64,000 bases of DNA from Channa striata (Eukaryota > Chordata > Actinopteri > Anabantiformes > Channidae): positions 16,509,354 through 16,573,353 of the forward strand of contig CM065188.1 of the NCBI GenBank assembly GCA_033026295.1, in the 5' to 3' direction. The notes beneath the pieces were generated by a model. The model was not told the DNA's origin, made no database searches, and was given only the letters and a program-made list of their open reading frames with translations. Each line of letters opens with the position of its first letter. Positions within the stretch are counted from its first letter, which is position 1. Below, piece by piece: positions 1 to 10,984 of this stretch. A program made the translations under genes and the position numbers.

Positions 1-51
1 GAGTTGAGCTGCTGACCACCCAATCCCCAACCCATCCTTTATTAGTCTCAC

Positions 52-222
52 CCGTTGCCAGGATGTTTTCCTTGTACTTTTGAAGCTTCCTGGGCAGGGT
101 GATCGCCCGATCCAGCTTTTCTCTCAGCTCACATTTGGAGACGATCCGGCCCTCGGACAGACTGGGCACCGATGCTGCCACAGCCAGAACCACCAGGAGC
201 CCCAGCTTCATTTCAGCTTGTT
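52..222 (-). CDS. Gene A, exon 1: lysozyme C-like secreted protein (partial, rest off window)
   Basis: The start codon is at 211-209 (minus). The exon encodes a signal peptide of about 21 residues, then the mature start GRIVSKCEL, which aligns with the N-terminus of lysozyme C (first cysteine plus Glu-Leu). The coding part is 160 nt and ends in phase 1 at a GTGAGA donor. The acceptor CACAG lies at about 223-224, leaving an 11-nt 5' UTR on this exon. The phase and position match exon 1 of genes B and C. Exons 2-4 would lie left of position 1. Intactness cannot be judged from one exon. It differs from B at few positions, for example Arg for Lys two residues after the CEL motif ends. Confidence 0.75.
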
Positions 223-339
223 CTGTGGGGGAATAACTTATCTTTACTAGAAATATTATCTTTTTATTTTGAAAAAAACGCTTGTAAAGTGTTATTTTTT
301 TCTAATTAAGATTAAAATTGAAATTACAAAAAAAAATTG

Positions 340-775
340 CTGCTTTGCACTCCGGACCTTGGTACCCTGTTTCCCTTCTGACTTGCCTACCGGGAGATTG
401 CCTGCTAAGCTCCTCCGCAAACCAGTCTTCAGGTAACCTGCCTGCACAACTACTGCTTGTCTGCTAACCTGCCTACTTCTGACCTGGCCAATCAGTCTCA
501 CACCTGCTTCCCGTCTGTTTTACTGGCCGCTGGCTTATTGTTCTGCCTGCCTACTGGCTCCTCGAGTTGTCTGTCCAGAATCCTTCACTTGCTCCTGCCC
601 TGTGTACACCTGTCTGATTGACCAGTATCCGGTATCATCCCAAACTTCTGTAACCGATCCACCCATCCTCAGTTAACCATTGCTGTTAAACCTGATTATG
701 ATAAACCCCTTTAAACCCTCCTCCTGTAGCTCATATTTCTGGGTGCAAAGAACAAATCCTGACCGTTGTCTCAAA
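340..775 (+). repeat. Interspersed repeat in intron 1 of gene A
   Basis: Rich in CTGCCTGC/TAACCTGCCTGCAC words and ending in a segment (about 725-768) closely matching the right end of the TIR element at 44726-45473, including AAAGAACAAATC. It is a diverged member of the same family and also lies in the paired intron of gene B (10530-10975). Confidence 0.5.
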
Positions 776-779
776 TAAA

Positions 780-1625
780 AAAAAGCTGGACTTGAACCCG
801 GAGCTGATCTGTGCATCAAGCTTGAGATCACTGTGCAGCCTTACATCCAGGTATGTTGCTGCAGGTTTGATAAACTGACTTAAATTGCTCAGGTCAATCT
901 GAACTTTGGAAGCATCATTAGACCCAAACAGCATGAACTTAATTTATTTCAAGACACTATATGAGTTGTGTTGAAGCGTTTTCCTTTTTAGTGGGACATG
1001 AATTTGACTATCATCTGCATAAAAGTGGAATGAGATGCCATGTTTCCTTAGAATTTAGCCAATAGGAACTAAATACAGAGAGACGAGAAGAGGCCCAAGA
1101 ATCGACTTTTGAGGCGCTCCACATGTTAGAGGTGCTATAGAAGGCTGTGCAGTTCCAACACTGACACAAAAACTTCTCTCTGTTAATACCTAAACCAATC
1201 CAACACACCACCCTGGATTCCCATCTGGTTCTCCAAGCGAGGCAGGAGCATCTGATGGTCCACTGTATTGAAGGCAGCTGTTAGCTCCAACAGTACCAAA
1301 ACAACTGTGGCTCAAAGAATACCATTTAAAACTGTACTGTACTCAGTACTGTGCTGGGTTTTAAACCCCAAGTGAAATAATTCATCTGAGAATGAAATCA
1401 ACTTGAAGATGAGTCTAAGCCAGGCTTCTTAATCAGAGGTGTCACCACTGCAGCCTTGAAAATCCCAGGTACAACCCCATTTGCTAAGATGCCATTAATA
1501 ATCTTGAGCACATCTGGAGCCAAAGTGGGGAAGACGTCTTTGAAAAGACGAGGTTGAACTGGATCATTGGGAGATCCAGCGGAGCTTCTTTCCGAGGGAA
1601 GTTAAGGACAGAGTTGATGGTTTGA
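780..1625 (-). mobile_element. L2/CR1-type LINE fragment, reverse transcriptase portion
   Basis: On the minus strand the sequence around 1040-990 translates as a reverse transcriptase motif (FHFYADDSQ), with palm residues before it and a typical C-terminal RT region at 935-800. There is no intact frame; stops and indels interrupt it. It is duplicated at 10985-11830 as part of the segmental duplication. Confidence 0.6.
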
Positions 1626-1713
1626 AATGCAACATGAATAACGTATTAAAATGTCAATAAGACAAATGACAAAGTAATAAAAAGAAATCAAATGAACTGA
1701 CGATGCGTCTTAC

Positions 1714-1806
1714 CTCTGTCTTGCACTTAGAGAGTCTGTTGGGCTTCTTGCGCTCGCTGCTTGGCGGATGCTGTGTGGCTGCAGACAGAAGGAATGAGTT
1801 TATATA
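1714..1806 (-). promoter_or_regulatory. Gene A core promoter (TATA box) and 5' noncoding exon
   Basis: On the minus strand a TATATAAA box lies at 1806-1799. A noncoding exon beginning about 1770-1775 ends at 1714 at the donor AGAG/GTAAGA. The same arrangement, with matching sequence, occurs 5' of genes B and C, which supports it as the shared promoter. The transcription start is inferred from TATA spacing. Confidence 0.6.
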
Positions 1807-3224
1807 TCGTGACTGAACACGTGAACCAACCTGTTTTACTGACAGAATTTCTGCAGAGAAACAAGGAGTTCATTTTTAAACAACACAGACCATTGTCAAA
1901 TCGTGGATTAAATGTTTGGGAACCCATGATGACGCTGTTCGCCCGTCTTCTGAATGTGACATTAACGGCTTTTAAAGTTTCCAGATCAAATGACAGCAAC
2001 CTGATCATTGTGTAGTCTCAAATGGACATGACTCAGTTATTTTTCTTTTACTGTGCAAAGAGTCATTTAAAAAGCTGAAATCTCAGACAATCATTGTATT
2101 TCCAGCAGGTCTGAGTTTTATTCTTTTTAGTCCCTAATTTTAGCTTCACATGAAACCTGCACTTTAAGCCTGGATAAATTTAATTTTCTTTAAAAATTTC
2201 AGTGACTTTATTTGGAAAACCCAAAGGCTTAGAAATGTTATAAGTTCAGTACACAATTTTTCAAGTTTATTTAGTTTAAAATCTTTCATAATTTTAAGAA
2301 ATCAGTCCGCTTAAAACCTTTATAAATGGTCATGTTTATCCGTTTTTTTTTTTCATATTTTGTCATTTTAAATCAAAAGTCTTTATGGTGCCAGACATTC
2401 TTCTTATTGACAAAAAGGTTTTATATGTGCAGCAATTTCAGTCATTCAGTACCAAACTTAGAAGATCCTTCTAGATCTTAGGTATTTTATCGTGGTTAAC
2501 TCAATGTAATTGTTAATTTTTATCATTATATAAATACAGACCTATCTAAAGTTTTCATCTTTCTTGCTGTTCTCAAAGTTAAAAAAAATTATAGTGCCTG
2601 TCCAGTTTTTACACTCAACAATGCATGCTGGGAAGTCTTTCAGTCAATCTTTAAAGGTTAAATAAACTTCCAACAGTTTAAATATTCAGCTTATTATTTC
2701 AAGATGAAAGAACCCAGGACAGAACAGTCGTTTATAAGGTGTGAAGTGGTCTGACATTTGTTCAACTTAAAGACGTTAGTGAACACGATCAAATTTGCTA
2801 AAAGCAAAACTCAATCTTTAAGTAAAAGTTGCTGTAACTGTAAAACTAGACACAAACTCTTTATTTCTCGGTCTCGACGTTCCCATCAACCTCATTTTCA
2901 GCAGTAGCTGTTTTAAACAAACAACCTCTGATAATTACAGCAGTAAAAAAAGTGTTTATTTTAGCATCATTATTATTTAAATGCCTAATGTGTATTTGTT
3001 GAAAAACCTCGAAGCAGTAAAAGGGTGAAGACAACAGCCAAAATCTTGGCACTGGTGATGTTCGTAAGGGTACATATGTCCACACAACCATCCACAGCAA
3101 AATGGGATGTGTGCACAGAGTCAGTTCTCTGGTAGAAGAGAAGATGAGACTTTCTTGTGTTTTAGCAGCCATAGATAAAGAACAAAGAATCTGCACACAA
3201 CAATGTACATTTTTAGTTGAACCC
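1807..3224. other. Upstream DNA of gene A, no gene seen
   Basis: AT-rich sequence matching 12011-13020 and, more weakly, the DNA upstream of gene C (24307-25100). Short ORFs here show no family resemblance. Conservation across the three upstream regions probably reflects shared duplication, although regulatory sites could be included. Confidence 0.5.
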
Positions 3225-3790
3225 TAACCAGATAAAAAGGAAAAACCAAAACAGCATTATTAACTGTGAATGCTGAATATGAATATGTACATATTAACAT
3301 TGGAAACGGTAAGTATAGTAAGGAGTATTGCACAACAAGTAAAAATACACTGTGTAAAATGACACGCTGTGTGTCATTGCAGTGACGCATTGTACAGTCT
3401 GATGTCTGTGGCGAGGAATGAGCGACGGCGGCTCCTTCCTGCACTGGGGCTGTAACTGTCTTGTGCTGAAGGAACTGCTCAGAGCCTCCACAGTGTGGTG
3501 CAGGGGGTGGGAGGGGTTACGATCCACGATGGATGTTAGTGTGGCCGCCCCCTCCTCCATGGAGTCCAAAGTGCAGCCCAGGACAGAGCCGGCTCTCTTA
3601 ACCAGCTTGTTAAGTCTCTATCTGTCTCTGTCCGTGGTGCTCCCAGCCCATGAAGACGACCCCATGGACGACTGCTGAGGCCACCACAGTGTCGTAGAAT
3701 GTCCGTAACAGCTCCCTGTGTCCTCAGCAGGTGGAGGCGACTCTGGCCCTTCCTGTACAGAGAGTCTGTGTTTGTTAGGTCAAGTTTTTT
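3225..3790 (-). mobile_element. Non-LTR retrotransposon 3' end fragment
   Basis: On the minus strand the sequence reads as the C-terminal part of a teleost LINE polyprotein: a segment like SLYRKGQSRLHLLR in one frame, then NPSHPLHHTVEALSSSFSTR in another. A 3' UTR follows to about 3225. Frameshifts show it is dead. The right duplication copy keeps only its 3' end (13022-13290). Confidence 0.5.
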
Positions 3791-4439
3791 GTTTTGGTGA
3801 ACACCCAGTTAACCCAGAAGTTAATCCATAATAATCCATCAGCAGTTTGTTATACCATTATATTTTTTATTAAATAATACTGTATTTCTATATTAAAACT
3901 GTCAGGTGGGATCATTTGTATGGCTGGTTAGTGTCTGTGCAGGGAACAGTTATTGTACAACATAAATTCAAACCAACCAAATAACACCGGTGCTGCCCTT
4001 GGTCTGAGGTTTGGTTCTTTGTTTAAATATGTGTTTGTGGCTGTTTAGTGTCCAAACCTTTAGGTTGTTAACTTGATCACCTCTTTGTCTTTGTTAGTTT
4101 GGTCCCTTTCTTTGTTCTTAGAGATTACTTTGCTGTGTTATTATTTTGGTGCACTCAGTTATTTTAGTTTGGCTTGTTTTTGTCACTGGTTAGTTTAGTT
4201 GGTTAAGTTTGTACGTGCGGTCCTGTTTTCTATTTTTATCCCTCAGTTAGATCTTCAGGTCTTGCATGGTCTTGCATGGTCCTGCTGTTGTCCCCACTCT
4301 GGGTCCTTATTCGCTACAATTTCCTCCGATTTGACAGTACCAACCAAGCTAGTTCTTGTTTGTTCGGTCTATCCAGTTCTTTTTGTCTCGTTCCTGTGCA
4401 AAGGTCGACCGGTGCTTGCTCGACACCTGCTCGTCTAGT

Positions 4440-4590
4440 TTGTCCCCCCGAAGGGGTTCAACCGACGTCGCCTGCCTCCGGACTGGTCACCACTTTGTTC
4501 CCCGAGGGGTTCAGCCAACGCCACTACCCTTTAGATTCGTTGTAGACAACACTGGCCTAAAGTTTTCTCCCCAGGAGGGGTTCAGCCTGT
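4440..4590 (+). repeat. Three spaced CCCC..GGGGTTCARCC hairpin motifs
   Basis: Near-identical motifs occur at 4444-4462, 4500-4516 and 4569-4587. Each has a C-run, a 2-3 base loop, a G-run and then TTCA(A/G)CC. They could be part of an unrecognised repeat element. There is no coding evidence. Confidence 0.4.
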
Positions 4591-4619
4591 ATGTGTGTGA
4601 ATGAGACGGACACAAGTGG

Positions 4620-4935
4620 ACAGTGAGGTCACAGGGAGGTTGTCAGTGGTTTGTCGTGTTTGATACGAGATTATCAGTGAGGATGAAAGGAAAGATGTTC
4701 GAGACAGTGGAGGGACCAGTGATGTTGTATGACTCGGAGACAGTGTCACTGAAGAAAAGACAGGAGACAGAGCTGGAGGTAGCAGAGCTCAAGACGTTGA
4801 GGTTCTTCTTTGGGAGTGACGAGGATGGACAGGATCAGGAATGAGGACATCAGAGGGAAAGTGTGAGAGAAGAGGCTGCAGAGGACGGAGTTAGATGGAG
4901 GCATATGATTCGCTGTGGCGACCCCTGAAAGGGAA
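4620..4935 (+). mobile_element. RTE-type LINE 3' fragment
   Basis: Reads as RLSVRMKGKMFETVEGP and KKRQETELEVAELKTLRF, matching the C-terminal region of the RTE copy at 14928-17643 (RVSARLKGKVYRTVVRP, RKRQEAEMEAAEMKMLRF). It ends with the characteristic CGCTGTGGCGACCCCTGA. Stops interrupt the frame. Confidence 0.7.
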
Positions 4936-5877
4936 AAGAGGAATGTGGATAAACTGCCCACATTCACACCAAGGTATGACAGAATTGTCCCGTTCCCGCC
5001 CAGGAAATCTGACATTTTCACTCATTCAGAGCCAGAAGACAAGAGGAGGCCAAACTGTTTCGTCTCGGTCTCTCACGTGGATACTGACGTCATTGTTTCC
5101 TATAAGTCTTATTGAAAAAGACTTCCACTGATCTCAAGTTTCAAAAAAAACCTCTTCAGACGATGAAACCGAGCCGATACGTGGCACTAATCTGCTGTCC
5201 CAAGTGGGCGGCTCCAAACCCTGCGCTGCTTCCACGAGTCTTTTCATGAAGGGATGAAGTAACGGCACAAAGCAGCTCAAGCATATTTTTCGAAGCGTTT
5301 GCATAATTCACCTCGTTGACCTTTTTATTAAGGGCATTTTTACACCGGTTGCAGTGAGCTGCATCAGATTCCTGCTGCACTCCATAAATCTAATCACTTT
5401 AGTCAGTTTGCAGATACAGATTTGTGAGACAAAATCTTAACATTTTACATGAGCCACTTGATTATTTCTACTCAGTGATGATAAGTTTTACTTTACTTTC
5501 CCTTACAATTTTATAATTTTACATTGCACCTTCAAATGTGAAATACAGCACATATAAATATTTTCTCTCTGTAAAAAGTTGAGTTAACTCACCAATTTCT
5601 TGCTGCTAACTAAATTCAATTAGTGGATAGAAGCAATGAATGAAGACTGCAACGTTTCACCGTGAATAGTCAGAAATTAAGGGTTTTGAAGTGGCACCGT
5701 CCTTAACAAAACGTTAACATTTTAGATTTGTGCAGAAATGTATGAGGAACGTCGGCAACCTTGAGTTCAATAGTGTTTTTACTTAATTGTCCACCAACAT
5801 CTATTTGGATCGTTTGGAGCAAACTCGGGGGCTCAGGCATCACACACTGAATGTTTCTCTGATATGATCCGCGACAC
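4936..5877. other. No recognised gene
   Basis: AT-rich intergenic sequence. Short ORFs resemble no family I know. The DNA just before 5878 shows no LINE coding sequence I can recognise. Confidence 0.4.
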
Positions 5878-7163
5878 ATAAGGGACTGGATGACATATAA
5901 TTTCCTTCTTCTAAACTCAGATAAAACTGAAGTTATTGTATTTGGGCCTAAAAGTCTAAGAAACATGTTTTCTAACCATATCCCTACTTTAGATGACATA
6001 ACTCTTGCCCCCAGTAGTACTGCAAGGAATCTGAGTCATTTTTGACCAGGATTTGTCATTTACCTCACACTAAAACAAATCTCTAGAACAGCCTTCTTCC
6101 ACCTATGGAACATTGCGAAAATTAGAAGCATCCTGTCCCAAAGCGATGCTGAAAAACTGGTTCATGCATTTGTTACTTCTAGATTAGACTACTGTAATTC
6201 TCTACTTTCAGGCTGCCCCAGTAACTCTCTAAAAAGCCTCCAATTAATCCAAAATGCTGCAGCAAGATTACTGACTGGGATTGGTAAGAGAGATCATATT
6301 TCACCTTCATTAGCTTCTCTCCATTGGCTTCCAATTAAATGTAGAATAGAATTTAAAACCCTTCTTCTTACCTATAAAGCTTTAAACGGTCAAGCCCCAT
6401 CATATTTAAAAGATCTCCTAGTACCATATCATCCTACTAGACCACTTCGGTCCCAAAATGCAGGCCTACTTGTGGTTCCCAGAATTTCCAAAAATAGAAT
6501 GGGAGGCAGAGCCTTTAGCTATCAAGCTCCTCTCCTGTGGAACCAGCTCCCAGTCCAGATTCGGGAAGCAGACACCCTCCCTATTTTTAAGACTAGGCTC
6601 AAAACCTTCCTTTTTGATAAAGCTTATAGTTGGTTATAGTCATGCTGCTATAGGCTTAGACTGCTGGGGGACTCTGCACTGAGCCACTTCCTCTTCTCTT
6701 CATTCTCTCATCTCACCCCACATCTATAATGTCACCACTGTATGACATTAACTCTGTGTCTTCTTTGTCCCGTAGTCGTCTCTCTCCCTCTCTTTCCCCC
6801 TCTCTCTCTCCCTGTCTTCAGGTGTCCCCGGATTTGGTGCTGTGTGTCCTCCAGTGCGCAGCTACTGGTCCCACTAACATGCTCAATGTTTTGTTTTTGC
6901 TTTTGTTGCTCTGTTCTTTTCTCTCTCCACTTTCCACTCAGCCCAACTGGTCCAGGCAGATGTCCGCCCACCCTGAGCCTGGTTCTGCTGGAGGTTTCTT
7001 CCGGTAAAGGGAGTTTTTCCTCTCCACTGTTGCCTGTAGTTGCTCAAGGGGGATTTGTTGGGTTTTCTCTACATGTTTGTATAGTCTTGACTTTATTATG
7101 TAAAGTGCCTTGAGATGACCTTGTTGTAAATTGGCGCTATATAAATAAAGTTGAATTGAATTG
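5878..7163 (+). mobile_element. L2-like LINE, 5'-truncated, with 3' UTR and tail
   Basis: Plus-strand remnant encoding the end of an L2-type reverse transcriptase: DWMTYNFLLLNSDKTEVIVFGP, then LVHAFVTSRLDYCNSLLSGCP, LQLIQNAAARLLTG and LASLHWLPI. At least one internal stop is present near 6043. A long 3' UTR follows, ending in TAAATAAAG and TTGAAT repeats at about 7163. The same 3' UTR recurs at 26115-26666, 42948-43080, 52655-52765 and 62352-62593. Confidence 0.85.
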
Positions 7164-8567
7164 ACATTTGAAACTAACGCCAAAGCACATGCACTGGATT
7201 CAATTGGCCGATCGGCTGCAGCCTCCCATCTCTTCAGGAGCCGTATGTCTCTAGGACCCAGAGACGGGCAGCCAGTCAAGCCCTCTCATCCCGGACATAA
7301 ACTCTTCCAACTTTCCAAGATGTACTACCTCACACTATACACTCACTTATCATGTGTTTATTGTATTTTCTATTTCTGTACATATTTCATATTGTATCAC
7401 ATCTTTGCACCTTAACTTTTCTTTCTGTAGATTTTGTGTTTGACTAATTCCTCGGACTGTTAAATGTTCTTCACTGTGCCTGGCAACAAACACTTTTCTG
7501 ATTCTGTAAATACGTCAGGAAAATGATCCTCCTAACTGACACCATCCTTTTATATTCACAGGTTACACCATCATCCTGCTGAAGATGCCGTGGCCATGAG
7601 ACTAAAACCAAACAAGATTAAACATTCGAGGGTTTCTCACATCCCTGTAAAGAAATCTCAGACAATTGGAGCAGAGAATTCAAATGGTGGTAAATATGAC
7701 TTTGTCAGTGACCTGAGCAGGTGTAAAGCTTTTTTTATCGTCTTCATGCATCATAGCACCGGACTCATGAGCTTAGTTACAATCTTTAATATTCAGCTAA
7801 GGTCATTTTAGATATTTAGCTAGGCTGCAACTCTAACCTGATACTAATTTTATCAGCGGGTTAATGCAGGTCACAATCACAAGCAGCTTCATCTCGACTC
7901 CAGCTACCGTCGCTGGCCCTGAAAACAAACAGCTGTGTACGTGGCGTGATTCCAACCCTGCGTGCAGAGACGATGTTCTCAGATAAAGGCCACAGGGTTC
8001 AGTGAATGAACGACGAGGAGCCACATCTAACGTGCGGCTTTGCAAATACGTCACAGTAGGATTTTTATTTGTTTCCCTGAAGGAACGTTAAACAGGTCAC
8101 ACCTTCGTCCCGTTGAAAAGACACAGTCACGAGACTAAATCCAGACAAGGTGGCAGCAGGTCAGTTTAAAAAGGGACCTCGGAGTCTCATCAACAGGTTG
8201 CAACAGACTCACAGAGAGACTGAAAGAGACACAAAAAGGCGTAGATGTCCTCTGTCCACGTCACACGCTGAGGACACGATCATCACGCTTTAATGTGAAC
8301 AGTGTATATCCAGTAAAGATTCCTGGACGTGTCACCTCATAAAACACAAATTTAAATGATTTTACATTGAGGTGGCAAACATACCAGACTGGGAATGGTG
8401 TAATCCATTTTTGGCGTGTGTGTGTTGTCATGTAAGAAGCGTCTGCAGGTCATTAATGTAAAAACATCTTCATTCATGAATCAAGATTTAACATCGGTGC
8501 GAGTGCTTTTATGGGGAAAACACATCATCAACATCACAGAAAACATGAAATCCACAAATTGCTGCAC
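7164..8567. other. Intergenic, 3' flank of gene B
   Basis: No coding region recognised. The part from about 8340 on resembles the 3' flank of gene C (about 19790-20010), so it belongs to the older B/C duplication and probably includes the end of the gene B transcript. Confidence 0.45.
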
Positions 8568-8573
8568 TTTATT
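8568..8573 (-). terminator. Polyadenylation signal AATAAA of gene B
   Basis: AATAAA on the minus strand, 224 nt after the gene B stop codon and inside sequence related to the gene C 3' flank. In C the corresponding site reads ATCAAA. Confidence 0.5.
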
Positions 8574-8796
8574 GCAATTAATTATCACAGATTACATCAG
8601 TAGCACCTAAACTATTTACCATTACTTAGTTTTCAAGCTCAAGTCAGGTTCTAGAAAGGTTGAGACAATTTCAGCCCTTAAAACAAAATTACTTTACTAA
8701 CAGCAACTGGAGAGAGAAAATAAAGTGGTTCATAATTGGCTTCAGTGGCAACACGTCACACGTGAGGTGCTGCTGATGCAGACGGACGCCGTGTTT

Positions 8797-10393
8797 TCAC
8801 TCTTCACATTCTCTAAAGAAGTTGCAGGTGTTGAAACAGGAGTCAGAGGCAGTCTTCAACAAGGACCTGTTGGATGACAAAGACAGTTTCTCAGTCTGTA
8901 ATCAATGCACACATTACACACTCGATATATCAGGAAGAAAATCATTTTGCATTGTGTCCTGTCTGTGTATCTTGTGGTAAACCATATTTTCTAATAATTG
9001 CATTTTGTCACATTCTGTGATGATTACTGGGCTTAGAAAGTGGCCTTTAGTGGGAACCAGGCTATCACCTTTCCAGCCACTTTTCACCGAAGAAAGGGAG
9101 CGTTTCATTGTCACTTTGTGGATTTTTGCTTGAATGTTCACTCACCACCAGTAGTCAGTCTTCACCAAGCAAGCAATGTCATCCGTTATGTCGTCATCGG
9201 TGAAGGCTGCCGAGAAAAAGAAACAGTTACCATTATGAATATTCAAATGTAACCCTAACTGTCAGCGATTACTGTTCTGTCTTCATCAACGGTGAGAGGA
9301 CTCACCTGAGCAGTTTGTACGGCACTCGTTCCTGGACCGGCAATAACCTGAATCACAGAAGTGGCTGTCTGACAGCTGGAAGATCCCATAAAGGCCAAGG
9401 GTTCGAGGTTTTATCCTGTCTTTGTCCTCATCACCCATCCTCTTGTTGTCCTCCTCAAACTCCTCATCAGACTCGTCTTCTTCCTTTTCCAACAGTTCTT
9501 TCAGGCTCCTGTCCAACGAGTCACACTCCTTCCTGTTTCTTTTAACCTCTCGCTTTCGCCTTAGAGCTAATGTTTGGGTGGTTGTTTCAGTGGTGGTTGT
9601 GTTTGTTGGTTCAGTGGTTATTGATGCATTGGTTGCTGTCCCTGGCAGAACTGTTGTTGGTATGGTGGTTGTTGGTTCATTGGTTGTGTTTGCTGGTTTA
9701 CTGGTTATTGATGCATTGGTTGCCGTCATGGCTGTCCCTGGCAGAGCTGTCGTTGGCATGGTGGTTGTTGTTTTGTGATTGCCGACGCATTGACCAGGCC
9801 AGTGTTCAGACCAGACTTCCTGTTTAACTCACAGATAACTGCAGCACAGCAGTCAGTCCAGGTCGATGGCAGGAAACAAATAAGGAGAAACAAGAACAGA
9901 AGGAAAACCGTGAGAGTGAATTATTTGTATCTTTATCATCTATGTATTTGATATATTTTTAATTATGATAGAAAACCGTTTTGTTTCCTGCATTAAAGGT
10001 CGTACACGTACATTACACACCAGGCCTCAACCCTGGTGTTGACACCCTTCTTTTGAAAAAGAAGACCAAAGTTTCTGACTCTTTATGGACTTTTGAAAGG
10101 CCGTATTCTTTATTCTTTATGTGTTTTTCTAAGGTGTAGTCCATTGAGGTTGTACGTGCCACGTTAGATAAACCCACAGTAAGAGTTGAGCTGCTGACCA
10201 CCCAATCCCCAACCCATCCTTTATTAGTCTCACCCGTTGCCAGGATGTTTTCCTTGTACTTTTGAAGCTTCCTGGGCAGGGTGATCGCCCGATCCAGCTT
10301 TTCTTTCAGCTCACATTTGGAGACGATCCGGCCCTCGGACAGACTGGGCACCGATGCTGCCACAGCCAGAACCACCAGGAGCCCCAGCTTCAT
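8797..10393 (-). pseudogene. Gene B: lysozyme C-like with mucin-like insert, frameshifted in exon 2
   Basis: Four coding exons on the minus strand: 10393-10234, 9838-9306, 9206-9146 and 8866-8797, all with GT..AG introns in the phases used by gene C. Exon 1 is a signal peptide plus GRIVSKCEL. Exon 2 opens with VICELN...LNTGLVN, then has a shorter Thr-rich tract with several N-glycosylation sequons (NAS, NTT), an RRKR basic site, a charged stretch, and the lysozyme beta-domain TLGLYGIFQLSDSHFC. Exon 3 carries the calcium loop FTDDDITDDIAC. Exon 4 ends NFFRECEE. Relative to gene C one base is missing at about 9785 (GCCGACGCATTG against GCCGAACACATTG in C). The frame from the splice site therefore reaches a stop before the mucin tract. 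Exon 2 length (533 nt) agrees with one lost base. Two extra cysteines also appear (GYCRSR, NTCNFF). Alternatively the deletion is a sequencing error. Confidence 0.8.
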
Positions 10394-10529
10394 TTCAGCT
10401 TGTTCTGTGGGGAATAACTTATCTTTACTAGAAATATTATCTTTTTATTTTGAAAAAAACGCTTGTAAAGTGTTATTTTTTCTAATTAAGATTAAAATTG
10501 AAATTACAAAAAAATTGCTGCTTTGCACT

Positions 10530-10975
10530 CAGAAGGACCTTGCTAAACCTTTTACCCTGTTTCCCTTCTGACTTGCCTACCAAAAGATTGCCTGTTGCTC
10601 CACCATTCGAAACCAGTCTTCAGGTAACCTGCCTGCACAACTACTGCTTGTCTGCTAACCTGCCTGTTTCATGACCTGGCCAATCAGTCTCACACCTGCT
10701 CATCCCTTTCTGTTTTACTGTTCCCGCTGGCTTATTGTTCTGCCTGCCACTCACAGCTCTGTCTTTCCTCGAGTTGTCTGTCCAGAATCCTTCACTTGCT
10801 CCTGCCCTGTGTACACCTGTCTGATTGACCAGTATCCTGTATCATCCCAAACTTCTGTAATTTGATCCACCCATCCTCAGTTAACCATTGCTGTTAAACC
10901 TGATTATGATAAACCCCTTTAAACCCTCCTCCTGTAGCTCAGTATTTCAGGTGCAAAGAACAAATCCTGACCGTT
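10530..10975 (+). repeat. Interspersed repeat in intron 1 of gene B
   Basis: Counterpart of 340-775. It shares CTGCCTGCACAACTACTGC and the AAAGAACAAATC end but differs from the left copy in several short blocks, more than the flanking duplicated DNA does. Confidence 0.5.
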
Positions 10976-10984
10976 GTCTCAAAT

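Larger units (their letters stand above)
1..3488. repeat. Segmental duplication, left copy (gene A side)
   Basis: Position 1 matches 10183, and the two stretches can be followed side by side through exon 1, the first intron, the 5' noncoding exon and about 1.4 kb of upstream sequence. Single-base differences are rare over 780-2800. The right copy lacks about 400 bp present here (roughly 2822-3228). Similarity resumes until about 3488, where the right copy runs into Tc1-like sequence. Position 1 is already inside the repeat, so the true unit extends left of the window and the repeat offset is about 10.2 kb. Confidence 0.9.

Noticed and set aside
1727..2015. Overlapping small ORFs on both strands, repeated at 11931-12219
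   Set aside because: Conserved only because the DNA is a recent duplication. They overlap the TATA box and noncoding exon and lack domain or splice evidence.
9286..9759. Reading 9759-9286 as a separate gene starting at an internal Met
   Set aside because: It is the frameshifted remainder of gene B exon 2. It runs past the donor at 9306 and has no signal peptide.
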